From contig NZ_BAAAPK010000001.1 in the NCBI RefSeq assembly GCF_039531105.1, forward strand, positions 2,976,001-3,040,000: 64,000 bases of DNA. The letters are read 5' to 3'. A model generated the notes under the pieces. The model was not told where the DNA came from and did not search any database. It saw only the letters and a program-made list of their open reading frames with translations. Source of the DNA: Microbacterium lacus (GTDB taxonomy: Bacteria > Actinomycetota > Actinomycetes > Actinomycetales > Microbacteriaceae). A program made the position numbers and the translations under genes. This document shows positions 26,107 to 34,425 of the stretch, piece by piece. Position 1 is the first letter of the stretch; every line of letters starts with the position of its first letter.

Positions 26107-27123
26107 GTGAGCACCGACGCCGCCCTCCCTCCGCTTTCGGACCTGCTCCAGACGGCGCGAGTGGTGTCCCTCCCGCTCGTCACCCGATTCCGCGGCATCC
26201 TCGAGCGCGAGGCCGTGCTGATCGAGGGACCCGAGGGGTGGACGGAGTTCTCGCCGTTCGTCGAGTACGACGACGCCGAGGCCGCGACCTGGCTCGCCGG
26301 CGCGATCGATTACGGGTGGATGCCGACCCCCACCGCGCGGCGGACGTCCATCGCGGTGAACGCCACGGTGCCGGCGGTCGACGCGGCCGCGGTGGCCGAG
26401 ATCCTCGGCCGCTTCGACGGCTGCCGGACCGCGAAGATCAAGGTCGCCGAGCCCGGCCAGCGCCTGTCCGACGACGTCGCCCGCGTGCGCGAGGTCCGCA
26501 CCCTCATGGGCCCCGAGTGCCGCATCCGCATCGATGCGAACGGCGCGTGGAACCTCGACGAGGCCGAGCACGCGATCCACGCGCTCACCGAGTTCGATCT
26601 GGAGTACGTCGAGCAGCCGTGCGGCACGATCGACGAGCTCGCCGAACTGCGCCGCCGCGTGAAGTACCTCGGCATCCCGATCGCGGCGGACGAGAGCATC
26701 CGCAAGGCGAGTGACCCGCTGGCGGTGGCCCGCGCCGGCGCCGCGGACATCGTGATCATCAAGGCCCAGCCCTTGGGCGGCATCCGGCGCGCCCTGCGGA
26801 TCGTGGCGGAGGCGGGCCTGCCGGCCGTCGTCTCCAGCGCGCTGGACACCTCGATCGGCCTGGCGATGGGCGCGACGCTCGCCGCCGCCCTCCCCGATCT
26901 CGACTACGACTGCGGGCTCGGCACGGCGGCGCTCCTGGCTGCGGACGTCACCGACCCCGCACTCCTGCCGCGGAACGGCGCCCTGCCGGTCGGGCGGGTG
27001 ACACCCGACCTCGCCCTCCTCGAGCGCCACGCGGCCCCGGACGAGCGGCGCGAGTGGTGGCACGCGCGAATCGCGCGCTGTCATTCCGAGCTCGCGCGCG
27101 CCGCAGACGATGCCGTGCAGTGA
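26107..27123 (+). CDS. menC: o-succinylbenzoate synthase
   Basis: A 338-residue enolase-superfamily dehydratase. The catalytic Lys pair appears in KIKVAEPG near residue 115. The metal ligands are the Asp of IRIDANGAW near 142, the Glu of YVEQPCG near 168 and the Asp of IAADESI near 197. IIKAQPLGG holds the other lysine. Length fits actinobacterial MenC. It stands about 9 kb from menB, separated from the other men genes by B12 and LLM genes, and has its own promoter. Confidence 0.94.
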   Translation: MSTDAALPPLSDLLQTARVVSLPLVTRFRGILEREAVLIEGPEGWTEFSPFVEYDDAEAATWLAGAIDYGWMPTPTARRTSIAVNATVPAVDAAAVAEILGRFDGCRTAKIKVAEPGQRLSDDVARVREVRTLMGPECRIRIDANGAWNLDEAEHAIHALTEFDLEYVEQPCGTIDELAELRRRVKYLGIPIAADESIRKASDPLAVARAGAADIVIIKAQPLGGIRRALRIVAEAGLPAVVSSALDTSIGLAMGATLAAALPDLDYDCGLGTAALLAADVTDPALLPRNGALPVGRVTPDLALLERHAAPDERREWWHARIARCHSELARAADDAVQ

Positions 27124-27160
27124 CCACCCTTCCTGCGTCTGATTCGCCGATGCCGACGTG

Positions 27161-27240
27161 CCGAGATACTGCAGTAAGTGACCGGTGAGCACTCCGCGGC
27201 ACGCGGCGCCCGCCACCCGTCGCACCCAGCAGTATCCGGG
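27161..27240. repeat. intergenic inverted repeat in the menC-tetR gap
   Basis: GATACTGC at 27165-27172 pairs with GCAGTATC at 27229-27236, with partial pairing on both sides (CCG..., ...CGG). The octamer GACCGGTG occurs directly repeated at 27179 and 27240. The 199-bp gap between the convergent menC and tetR genes holds nothing else I can identify. Confidence 0.55.
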
Positions 27241-27322
27241 ACCGGTGGAACTCGGTGAAGCCGAAGGTCGGGGGCGGGCGGGCAGGCCTTGGCTGCGTGG
27301 GCCGCTCGCGCGGCGCTGAGCG

Positions 27323-27982
27323 TCAGACCTCGATGACGAGCGGGGCGACGCGGGCGAGCTCTTCGCCCGTGCGCCGGCAGACCGCGGCATAGTCGAGCCC
27401 GGCCATCGTCGCACGCACCGATTCGCTCTCCCAGACGGTCAGCATCAGGCGGGCGACCTCGTCCGCGGGGAGCCGGAACCGAATGAGCTTCGCTTCGGCG
27501 ATGTCGGTGATGATCTGCGCGACGCTCTCCCGCATCTCCGCGTCCTGCGCGAGATAGGCCGCCCCCAGGCGCGGGTCGCGCAGAGCGTGGATGCGGATCT
27601 CGCTCATCAGCAGGATCGCGAGCCGGTCATCGCCCGAGACATCCAGCACCTGCTGCACGACCGCGAGCGCATCGGTCGCCACATCCGTGAGACGCCCGTC
27701 ACGTTCGAGCATCGCGACCCGCTCGCGGACGGACTGCACGCGCGCCCGGGCGACGCGCCCGGCGAGTTCGAGGAACAGCTCGTCCTTGGTCTCGAAGTTC
27801 GAGTAGAACGCACCGCGCGTGAAGCCGGCGCGCTCGCAGATCGCCTCGACGGATGCCGCATCCAGGCCCTCCTCGGCGAAGACCTGGGCGGCGGCATCCA
27901 GAAGCTTCTGCCTCGTCGCCTCGCGGCGGCGCGACGTCGCCGGGGCGGTGCCGGCGGGGTCCATGTCGACGGTGTCGGTCAT
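27323..27982 (-). CDS. TetR family transcriptional regulator
   Basis: A 219-residue repressor. TRQKLLDAAAQVFAEEGLDAASVEAICERAGFTRGAFYSNFETKDELFLEL (residues about 22-75) is the TetR helix-turn-helix. The C-terminal ligand domain is helical. ATG 27982 has a good GAGGAGA ribosome site seven bases upstream. The gene is divergent from the MMPL exporter, and the gap holds a symmetric array of GATACA/TGTATC half-sites, so it very likely represses both genes until a ligand binds. Confidence 0.92.
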   Translation of the reverse strand: MTDTVDMDPAGTAPATSRRREATRQKLLDAAAQVFAEEGLDAASVEAICERAGFTRGAFYSNFETKDELFLELAGRVARARVQSVRERVAMLERDGRLTDVATDALAVVQQVLDVSGDDRLAILLMSEIRIHALRDPRLGAAYLAQDAEMRESVAQIITDIAEAKLIRFRLPADEVARLMLTVWESESVRATMAGLDYAAVCRRTGEELARVAPLVIEV

Positions 27983-28042
27983 GCGTCTCCTCGCCTCATC
28001 TTCACATCTAGTCCCCAGGTTGGCCCGGGCGGCTCGCCCTAC

Positions 28043-28075
28043 GATACACTCATGTATCCGATACAACGCTGTATC
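28043..28075. promoter_or_regulatory. TetR operator array GATACA-n4-TGTATC-n1-GATACA-n4-TGTATC
   Basis: Four half-sites at 28043-28048, 28053-28058, 28060-28065 and 28070-28075 form a perfect 33-bp symmetric pattern centred on base 28059. The inner pair is the perfect palindrome TGTATCCGATACA at 28053-28065. It sits between the divergent tetR and MMPL genes. TetR proteins often bind as two dimers to such nested sites. Confidence 0.8.
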
Positions 28076-28108
28076 CGATCTGTCTGAATCCTGGCATCCG
28101 GAGGCGCT

Positions 28109-31000
28109 GTGTCCACTCTTCTGTACGCGCTCGGGCGCTGGTCGTACCGTCACTCCTGGCGTGTGCTCATCGCGTGGCTGCTCCTCTTGGGCATCGCCGG
28201 CGGCAGCGCCGCGGTGTTCATGAAGGGAACCGACAACTCGTTCTCGATCCCGGGGACCGAAGCTCAGGCAGGCCTCGAACAGCTCAGCCGCTCGTTCCCT
28301 CAGGCCAGCGGCACGAGTGCGCAGCTCGTGATCGTCGCCGATGACGGCGGACGCGTGGATCAGGCCCCGTACTCCACCGCGATCGAGGATGCGATCGGGC
28401 AGCTGGAGAACCTTGACGGCGTCCTGGCGGTCACCGATCCGTTCGACGAGATGGTGACGGGGCTCGTGTCCGAGGACGACGACGCCGCGATCGTGCGCCT
28501 GCAGTTCGACGGCCAGGCGACCGACGTGTCGGCCGAGACGAAGGACCAGCTGCGCGACATCAGCGCCGAGCTCGAAGACTCCCTCCCGGCGGGCGCCCAG
28601 GTCGCAATCGGCGGCGATCTGTTCTCGCAGTCCGTCCCCGCCGTCTCGCTCATCGAGGCGGTCGGCGTGCTCGTGGCGCTGTTCGTCCTCATCATCACGT
28701 TCCGCTCGATCGCCGTCGCCTGGTTCCCGCTGATCAGCGCGATCATCGGCGTCGGACTGGCGATCTCGCTCATTCTCGTCTCGACCGCCTTCGCGTCGAT
28801 CTCCTCCACGACGCCGCTGCTGGCGATCATGCTCGGGCTCGCAGTCGGCATCGACTACGCGCTATTCATCGTCGCGCGACATCAGGATCAGGTCCGCGAC
28901 GGCGTGGATCCCGAGGAGTCGGTCGCTCGCGCGACCGGCACGGCAGGCTCGGCCGTGGTCTTCGCCGGCGTGACCGTGCTCATCGCCCTCATCGGGCTCT
29001 CCTTCGCCGGCATCCCGTTCCTGACGACCATGGGGATCGCCGCCTCCGTCGCCGTGGCGATCGCGGTGCTCGTGGCCGTCTCGCTCACCCCCGCCCTCCT
29101 CGGGTTCTCGAAGGGCCGTGTCGTCGGGTGGAAGCGCCGGCCGCGGCGCGCCGCCCGCCGATCGGATGCCGCCCCCGACGCGACCGAGGGGACTCCGGCG
29201 CGCGTGCGCCGCGGCTTCGCCGACCGGTGGGTCACCGGCGTCACCCGTCATCCCGTCATCACGACGGTCGCGGTGGTGGCGGGCCTCGGCGCACTGGCGC
29301 TCCCGGCGACCACGCTCACCTTGGCCCTGCCGAACGCCGGCATGCAGCCGACCTCCAGCGAAGCCCGCCAGGCGTACGACCTGACGTCGGAGTACTTCGG
29401 CCCGGGCTTCAACGGACCGCTCATCCTCACCGGCACGATCGTCACCTCGACCGATCCCCTCGGACTCATGCAGGACCTCGCCGACGAGGTCGAGAGCATC
29501 CCCGGTGTCGAGGAGGTGGCCCTCGCGACCCCGAACGAGACCGCCGACACCGGAATCGTGCAGCTCATCCCGACGACCGCGCCGGATGACCCGGCAACGG
29601 CCGACCTCGTGCGCGAACTGCGCTCGCACCATGACGAGTGGCTCGAGCAGTACGGCGTCGACCTGAAGGTCACCGGCTTCACCGCCGTCGCGATCGACAT
29701 CTCCGACCGACTCGGCGAAGCGCTCGTCCCGTTCGCGATCTTCGTCGTTGGGCTCTCGCTCATCCTTCTCATGGTCGTCTTCCGGTCGATCTGGGTGCCG
29801 ATCAAGGCGGCCGTGGGCTATCTGCTCTCGGTGGCCGCCGCGTTCGGGGTGATCGCACTCGTCTTCGAGCAGGGCGTCGGTGCGGACCTGCTGCACGTGG
29901 CGAAGACCGGGCCGATCATCAGCTTCATGCCGATCATCCTGATGGGCGTGCTGTTCGGACTCGCGATGGACTACGAGGTGTTCCTCGTCTCCCGGATGCG
30001 CGAGGACTACGTGCACAAGGTGCGCGCGCTCGGCGGCCTGCACGACCGCGAGATCGCCGTCGGCGCGGTGCGCTCCGGCTTCACGGCGTCGGCGCGCGTC
30101 GTCACGGCCGCCGCGGTCATCATGTTCTCGGTGTTCGCCGCGTTCATCCCCGAAGGAGACACCGCGATCAAGCCGATCGCCCTAGGGCTCGCGGTCGGCA
30201 TCGCGATCGACGCGTTCGTGGTCCGCATGACGCTCGTCCCGGCCGTCATGGCGCTCCTCGGCGACAAGGCGTGGTGGATGCCGCGCTGGCTCGACCGGAT
30301 CCTCCCCCACTTCGACATCGAGGGCGAAGCGGTCGAGCGCGAGCTCGCGCTCACCGACTGGCCCGAGCCGAACTCGACCGCAGCGGTCGTCGCGGAGGGT
30401 GTGCGGGTGAGCGCCGGCCCGACGACGCTCGTCGAGGACGCCGCCGTGCGCGTCGAGCCGGGAGGTGCGCTCATCGTGACCTCCGAGGACCCGCGCAGCG
30501 CCCGCGCACTGCTGCTCGCGCTCGCCGGCCGCGCGCCGCTCGAGGGCGCCGCCCGCGTGGGGGGCCATCTGCTTCCCGGACGTGAAGCGTGGGTCCGCGC
30601 GCACGTCGGAGTCGCGCTGCTCGACGGGTCGACGCAGCCGCTGCGCGACCTGCGCCGCGCGCTCTCCGGGCGCCCGCGCATCGTGGTGGTCGAGGGTCTC
30701 GACGCCCTCACCCCGGGCTCCGCGCTCGAGGGCGCATCGGTCGCCCTGCGGGACGCGGCCGCGAACGCGCCGGGTCTGGTGGTCCTCGTGTCCACGACGA
30801 GACCGGATGCCGCGCGGGCGCTCCTGGTCGACGCCGGCTGGACCGAGATCGGGGAGGTCGACGTGACGGTTCCCGAAGCCGCACCGTCGGAACCCGAACC
30901 TGCCGGATCGACCGCGGACACGGATGATCCCGAGTCCCTCCTCTTCCCGCGGCGTGACGCCGCACCCACCGATGCTTCTGCAACCGAGGTGCACGCATGA
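28109..31000 (+). CDS. MMPL/RND exporter with a degenerate ABC-ATPase-like tail
   Basis: A 963-residue inner-membrane protein. Residues 1-735 are an MMPL exporter with 12 helices in two halves: each half has one helix, a large outer loop and five helices. GIDYALFIVARHQDQ and AMDYEVFLVSRMREDY hold the charged residues expected to carry protons. Residues about 757-910 resemble an ABC ATPase without its catalytic residues: TSEDPRSARALLLALAG stands where Walker A should be and RIVVVEGLDAL where Walker B should be. GTG 28109 has a GGAGG ribosome site. It is controlled with the next gene by TetR. Confidence 0.9.
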   Translation: MSTLLYALGRWSYRHSWRVLIAWLLLLGIAGGSAAVFMKGTDNSFSIPGTEAQAGLEQLSRSFPQASGTSAQLVIVADDGGRVDQAPYSTAIEDAIGQLENLDGVLAVTDPFDEMVTGLVSEDDDAAIVRLQFDGQATDVSAETKDQLRDISAELEDSLPAGAQVAIGGDLFSQSVPAVSLIEAVGVLVALFVLIITFRSIAVAWFPLISAIIGVGLAISLILVSTAFASISSTTPLLAIMLGLAVGIDYALFIVARHQDQVRDGVDPEESVARATGTAGSAVVFAGVTVLIALIGLSFAGIPFLTTMGIAASVAVAIAVLVAVSLTPALLGFSKGRVVGWKRRPRRAARRSDAAPDATEGTPARVRRGFADRWVTGVTRHPVITTVAVVAGLGALALPATTLTLALPNAGMQPTSSEARQAYDLTSEYFGPGFNGPLILTGTIVTSTDPLGLMQDLADEVESIPGVEEVALATPNETADTGIVQLIPTTAPDDPATADLVRELRSHHDEWLEQYGVDLKVTGFTAVAIDISDRLGEALVPFAIFVVGLSLILLMVVFRSIWVPIKAAVGYLLSVAAAFGVIALVFEQGVGADLLHVAKTGPIISFMPIILMGVLFGLAMDYEVFLVSRMREDYVHKVRALGGLHDREIAVGAVRSGFTASARVVTAAAVIMFSVFAAFIPEGDTAIKPIALGLAVGIAIDAFVVRMTLVPAVMALLGDKAWWMPRWLDRILPHFDIEGEAVERELALTDWPEPNSTAAVVAEGVRVSAGPTTLVEDAAVRVEPGGALIVTSEDPRSARALLLALAGRAPLEGAARVGGHLLPGREAWVRAHVGVALLDGSTQPLRDLRRALSGRPRIVVVEGLDALTPGSALEGASVALRDAAANAPGLVVLVSTTRPDAARALLVDAGWTEIGEVDVTVPEAAPSEPEPAGSTADTDDPESLLFPRRDAAPTDASATEVHA

Positions 31001-32985
31001 CCCTCCACATCGAGCGCGCGCGATCGCGGCGCCCCGTCACCTGGCTCACCCTCATCGGAGTGCTGCTTCTGCCGGTACTGATCGGCGGCATCCTCGTCGC
31101 GGCCCTGTACAACCCGGCCGAGCGCCTCGACAACATGAACGCGGCGATCGTGAACCAGGACGAGCCGGTCACGATCGACGATCAGCTCGTGCCGCTCGGC
31201 CGCCAGCTGACGGCCGGTCTTGTCGAGGGCTCTGATGAGATCGCCAGCAACCTGAACTGGACCCTCTCCAACCCGGATGACGCGGCCGCCGGCCTCGCGG
31301 ACGGCACGTACCAGGCGGTCGTGACGATCCCGGAGAATTTCTCCGCGGCGGCGACGTCGACCGCCCCCGGCGGCACTCCCGAGCGGGCGACCATCGAGGT
31401 CACGACCCCGCCCGACTCGAAGGTCGTGGACGATGCGATCACCGCCCAGGTGACCTCGGCCGCGGCATCCATCCTCGGCCGCCAGCTCTCGGAGGTGTAC
31501 CTGGAGAACGTCTTCCTCGGGTTCACGACGCTCGGCGACCAGCTCGGCACCGCTGCGGACGGCGCGCGCCAACTCGCCGACGGCGCATCGAGCGCCGCGG
31601 ACGGCGCGGCCCAGCTGCCGGGCGGCATCACGCAGCTCGGCGACGGCGCATCTCAACTCGCATCCGGCGCGGGCACGCTGGCGGGCGGTCTCGACCAGAT
31701 CGCGAGCGGCATCGGCGGGGCGCAGTCCGGCGCGACCCAGCTCGCCGCCGGTCTCGACACTGCAGCGTCGCAGGTGAACAACCAGCAGCTCGTCGGCGCC
31801 GCGCAGTTGAGTGCGTCCAACGCCGCGACGGCCGCGTCGCAGACCGCTGCGCTCGCCGCCGGCGTCGGTGGTCTTGCGCAGACGCTGGGCGGACTCTCGG
31901 CCGAGTGCATCGCCCAGGGCGGATCAGCGGACTTCTGCACCCGGCTGGGCCTCGCTGCAGGCTCCGCCGGTACATCCGCGACCGCCGCTGTCGCCGCCGC
32001 GACGAGCACCGGCACGGCGAGCGGCTACGCTGCTCCGACGGCAGCCGGCATCGCACAGCTGACCTCGGAGACGAGCGCCGGACTGACGGAGGCGGCGAAC
32101 CAAACCCGGACCCTCGCCTCCGGCCTCGGCCAGCTCGCGAGCGGCACGACCCAGTCGGCCGACGGCGCGCGCGAACTGCAGTCCGGCGCCGCCCAGCTCG
32201 CCGACGGCGCGACGCAGGCCGCCGACGGCGCGACCTCGCTCGCGGACGGCGTCGCCCAGCTCTCGACCGGCACGTCGAGCCTCGCCGACGGCCTGGCCAC
32301 GGCATCCGACTCTCTTCCGAGCTACACCGACAGTGAGGCGACGAGCCTCGCGAACGTCGTGTCCGACCCGGTGACGACGGACGGCCTCGGCTCGTCGCTG
32401 TTCGGAGCCTCCGCCGTGCCGCTGCTGGCGAGTCTCGCCCTGTGGTTCGGAGGGCTCGGGACGTTCATCGCCCTGCAGGCCGCGTCCCGGCGCGCGCTGA
32501 CGTCGCGATCGCCGTCCGCGGCGCTCGCGCTGCGCGGCTTCGCCCCGGCGGCGGCGATCGGCGCGATCCAGGGTCTGCTCGTGGCGGGCGTCGTGCAGCT
32601 CGCCGCCACGTACGACCTCGGGCAGTGGTCGCTGTTCGCGCTGCTGTGCGTGATCGCCGGCGTCGCCTTCGCCGCGGTCAACCAGGCGCTGGTGGCCGTG
32701 TTCGGGGGTGCCGGTCGCTGGCTCGCCGCGTTGGTCGGCGTGCTGACCGTCGCCACCGGGGTGGTCTCCACCGTGCCGGGGGTTCTCTCGCAAGCGGCCT
32801 CGCTGCTCCCGACGTCGCCCGCCTACACCGGCATGCTGGCGGCGCTGACGGATGCCGGCGGATTCGGATCCGCGATCGCCGGGCTCCTGATCTGGGCGGG
32901 GCTCGCGTTCATCTCGACGACGATCGCCGTGGCCAGACGCCGTGTCGCCCGCCCGCGCGATCTGCTGGTGGTCTCCCCCGCCTGA
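30997..32985 (+). CDS. YhgE/Pip-like membrane protein
   Basis: A 662-residue protein. A first membrane helix (WLTLIGVLLLPVLIGGILVAAL) precedes the YhgE signature AAIVNQDEPV. The long outer region repeats LADGA/LASGA/AADGA units about every 7-14 residues (about residues 185-445), probably a helical stalk. A five-helix ABC-2-type membrane domain forms the end. ATG overlaps the exporter stop by four bases, so the two are coupled. In the same family Pip is a phage receptor and other members support ESX-type or envelope export. Here it likely works with the MMPL exporter. Confidence 0.88.
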   Translation: MTLHIERARSRRPVTWLTLIGVLLLPVLIGGILVAALYNPAERLDNMNAAIVNQDEPVTIDDQLVPLGRQLTAGLVEGSDEIASNLNWTLSNPDDAAAGLADGTYQAVVTIPENFSAAATSTAPGGTPERATIEVTTPPDSKVVDDAITAQVTSAAASILGRQLSEVYLENVFLGFTTLGDQLGTAADGARQLADGASSAADGAAQLPGGITQLGDGASQLASGAGTLAGGLDQIASGIGGAQSGATQLAAGLDTAASQVNNQQLVGAAQLSASNAATAASQTAALAAGVGGLAQTLGGLSAECIAQGGSADFCTRLGLAAGSAGTSATAAVAAATSTGTASGYAAPTAAGIAQLTSETSAGLTEAANQTRTLASGLGQLASGTTQSADGARELQSGAAQLADGATQAADGATSLADGVAQLSTGTSSLADGLATASDSLPSYTDSEATSLANVVSDPVTTDGLGSSLFGASAVPLLASLALWFGGLGTFIALQAASRRALTSRSPSAALALRGFAPAAAIGAIQGLLVAGVVQLAATYDLGQWSLFALLCVIAGVAFAAVNQALVAVFGGAGRWLAALVGVLTVATGVVSTVPGVLSQAASLLPTSPAYTGMLAALTDAGGFGSAIAGLLIWAGLAFISTTIAVARRRVARPRDLLVVSPA

Positions 32986-32991
32986 TGTGGC

Positions 32992-33023
32992 GTTGCCGAG
33001 GGCGCCCCAACACCCTCGGCAAC
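32992..33023 (+). terminator. terminator-like hairpin after the MMPL-YhgE operon
   Basis: GTTGCCGAGGG and its complement CCCTCGGCAAC form a perfect 11-bp stem with a 10-base loop, beginning seven bases past the stop. No T-run follows. Confidence 0.65.
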
Positions 33024-33384
33024 AGGCTCAGTCCGGTGGACGGCGCGCACCTTCTCGTGGCCGAACGGCGAGGATTCCACGCCGGCGCGGCGCTTCGCGG
33101 GCGAGCCGAAGATCGGGGTTCGGGCGGGGCGCGCGGACGCCGTGAGCGGCGCTGCCCAAGCACTCACCTGCATCTGCCTCGACCATCGCGCCTTCTTCGG
33201 ATCGACACCGTACAAAGCGCCGGCACATCCTCGTCCCGCGGCTGCGGCTCCCCCGAACCGGCCCTGCTTTGCGTGGACCCCCAAGTCGACGCTTCATCCG
33301 CGGGTCACGCTAGACCTCTGGCGGGGCCGGGTCAAGGCCCGGAGCGACGGGGGTCGCGCATCGCGTCGACTCCTCCCCAACGAT

Positions 33385-33445
33385 CCCGGCTGACCAGAAG
33401 TGCACCGCTCGGTCGTCGACAGCATCTGGTCTCGTCGATGCCGGG
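33385..33445. repeat. nested inverted repeat before the DUF559 gene
   Basis: GACCAGA at 33392-33398 pairs with TCTGGTC at 33425-33431. Outside these, CCCGGC at 33385-33390 pairs with GCCGGG at 33440-33445. It ends 13 bases before the DUF559 start. Confidence 0.5.
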
Positions 33446-33458
33446 TGAGATGGGACGC

Positions 33459-34358
33459 ATGCAGCGGCGGCCCCTTCCCGACGAGCTGCGGGGCCGTCCG
33501 TTCGTCGCGGACGAGGCGCGAATCGCGGGCGTGCCCTCTCGTCGTCTCCGCGCGAACGACCTCACTCGCCCCTACGCCGGTGTCCGCGCACCCGAAGCCC
33601 TGCCGATCGAGTCGACTGAGCAGCGCTGTCTTGCCTACCTGCCGCGATTGACGGCTGCCCAGTTCTTCTGCGGACTCACAGCGGCCGAACTCTGGGGCTT
33701 CCCCCTCCCCCGCCGCAGCGACGGGCTGATCCATGTCGGGGCGATCGCGCCCGAGCGCGAGCCGCGCACGCCGGGCGTCGTCGGACACCGCCTGAGCCTG
33801 ACGTGGGATGACCTGACGTTGCGCGGGTCGCTTCCCGTGCCGCACCCCGCCGAGGTGTGGGCCCAGCTCGGCGCCGTCCTGCACCGCGATGGACTCACCG
33901 TGGCGGCCGATCATCTCCTGCACCAGCACCTCGCCGACCACGAGATGCTGCGCACGGCGGTCGACCGCCTGCGCCGACGAGGCGCGGTCGACCTGCGCGA
34001 GGCGATCGAGCAGGCGCGGGCGGGCGCGGAGTCACCGAAGGAGACGGAGACCCGGCTACTGCTCGTGAGGGGCGGGCTGCCCGAGCCCGAACTGAACTGG
34101 AACCTCCGCGACGCATCCGGACGGCTGCTCGCCCGCCTCGACATGGCTTACCCGCGTTACCGCGTCGCGGTCGAGTACGACGGTCGTCAGCACGCCGAAC
34201 ACCGTCAGTTCGAACGGGACGCCGACCGCTGGGCGGACATCGAAGCGAGCGGCTGGATCCTCATCCGCGTGCTCTCGCACCATCTCGCGGATCCCGGCCT
34301 GGTCGTGGCCCGTACTCGTCGCGCCCTCAGCTCGCGCGGCTGGATGCCGTCCCGTTGA
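33459..34358 (+). CDS. DUF559 domain protein with AbiEi-like N-terminus
   Basis: About 299 residues. The N-terminal half (RGRPFVADEARIAGVPSRRLRAND..., LTAAQFFCGLTAAELWGFPLP) resembles the AbiEi/transcription-regulator type found in front of DUF559. The C-terminal part has LDMAYPRYRVAVEYDGRQHAEHRQFERDADRWADIEASGW, the DUF559 restriction-endonuclease-like core with the EYDGRQH and acidic residues. Such proteins are common orphans in this family; toxin or repair roles are only suggestions. ATG 33459 is used; ATGs at 33438 and 33450 are in frame. Its stop lies inside the next inverted repeat. Confidence 0.75.
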   Translation: MQRRPLPDELRGRPFVADEARIAGVPSRRLRANDLTRPYAGVRAPEALPIESTEQRCLAYLPRLTAAQFFCGLTAAELWGFPLPRRSDGLIHVGAIAPEREPRTPGVVGHRLSLTWDDLTLRGSLPVPHPAEVWAQLGAVLHRDGLTVAADHLLHQHLADHEMLRTAVDRLRRRGAVDLREAIEQARAGAESPKETETRLLLVRGGLPEPELNWNLRDASGRLLARLDMAYPRYRVAVEYDGRQHAEHRQFERDADRWADIEASGWILIRVLSHHLADPGLVVARTRRALSSRGWMPSR

Positions 34359-34414
34359 GTGTCCAAGACGCGCCGTGTCCGCGCGCGCCAAGACGGCGTG
34401 TCTTGGACACTCAA
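34355..34414. terminator. bidirectional terminator-like inverted repeat
   Basis: TTGAGTGTCCAAGAC at 34355-34369 pairs perfectly with GTCTTGGACACTCAA at 34400-34414. CGCCGT and ACGGCG extend the stem across one mismatch to about 21 pairs. It lies between the convergent DUF559 and ccsB genes and even contains the DUF559 stop codon. Confidence 0.78.
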
Positions 34415-34425
34415 ACGGGGGCGGC

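Larger units (their letters stand above)
32986..33458. other. 473-bp gap without a recognisable gene
   Basis: Open frames exist on both strands, but none has a recognisable family, ribosome site or -10 box. The gap holds a strong hairpin at 32992-33023 and a nested inverted repeat at 33385-33445. The rest could be a decayed gene; I see no intact domain. Confidence 0.5.

Noticed and set aside
32823..33284. 153-residue minus-strand open frame in the gap after the YhgE gene
   Set aside because: No domain, no ribosome site or -10 box, and it runs antisense into the YhgE coding sequence.
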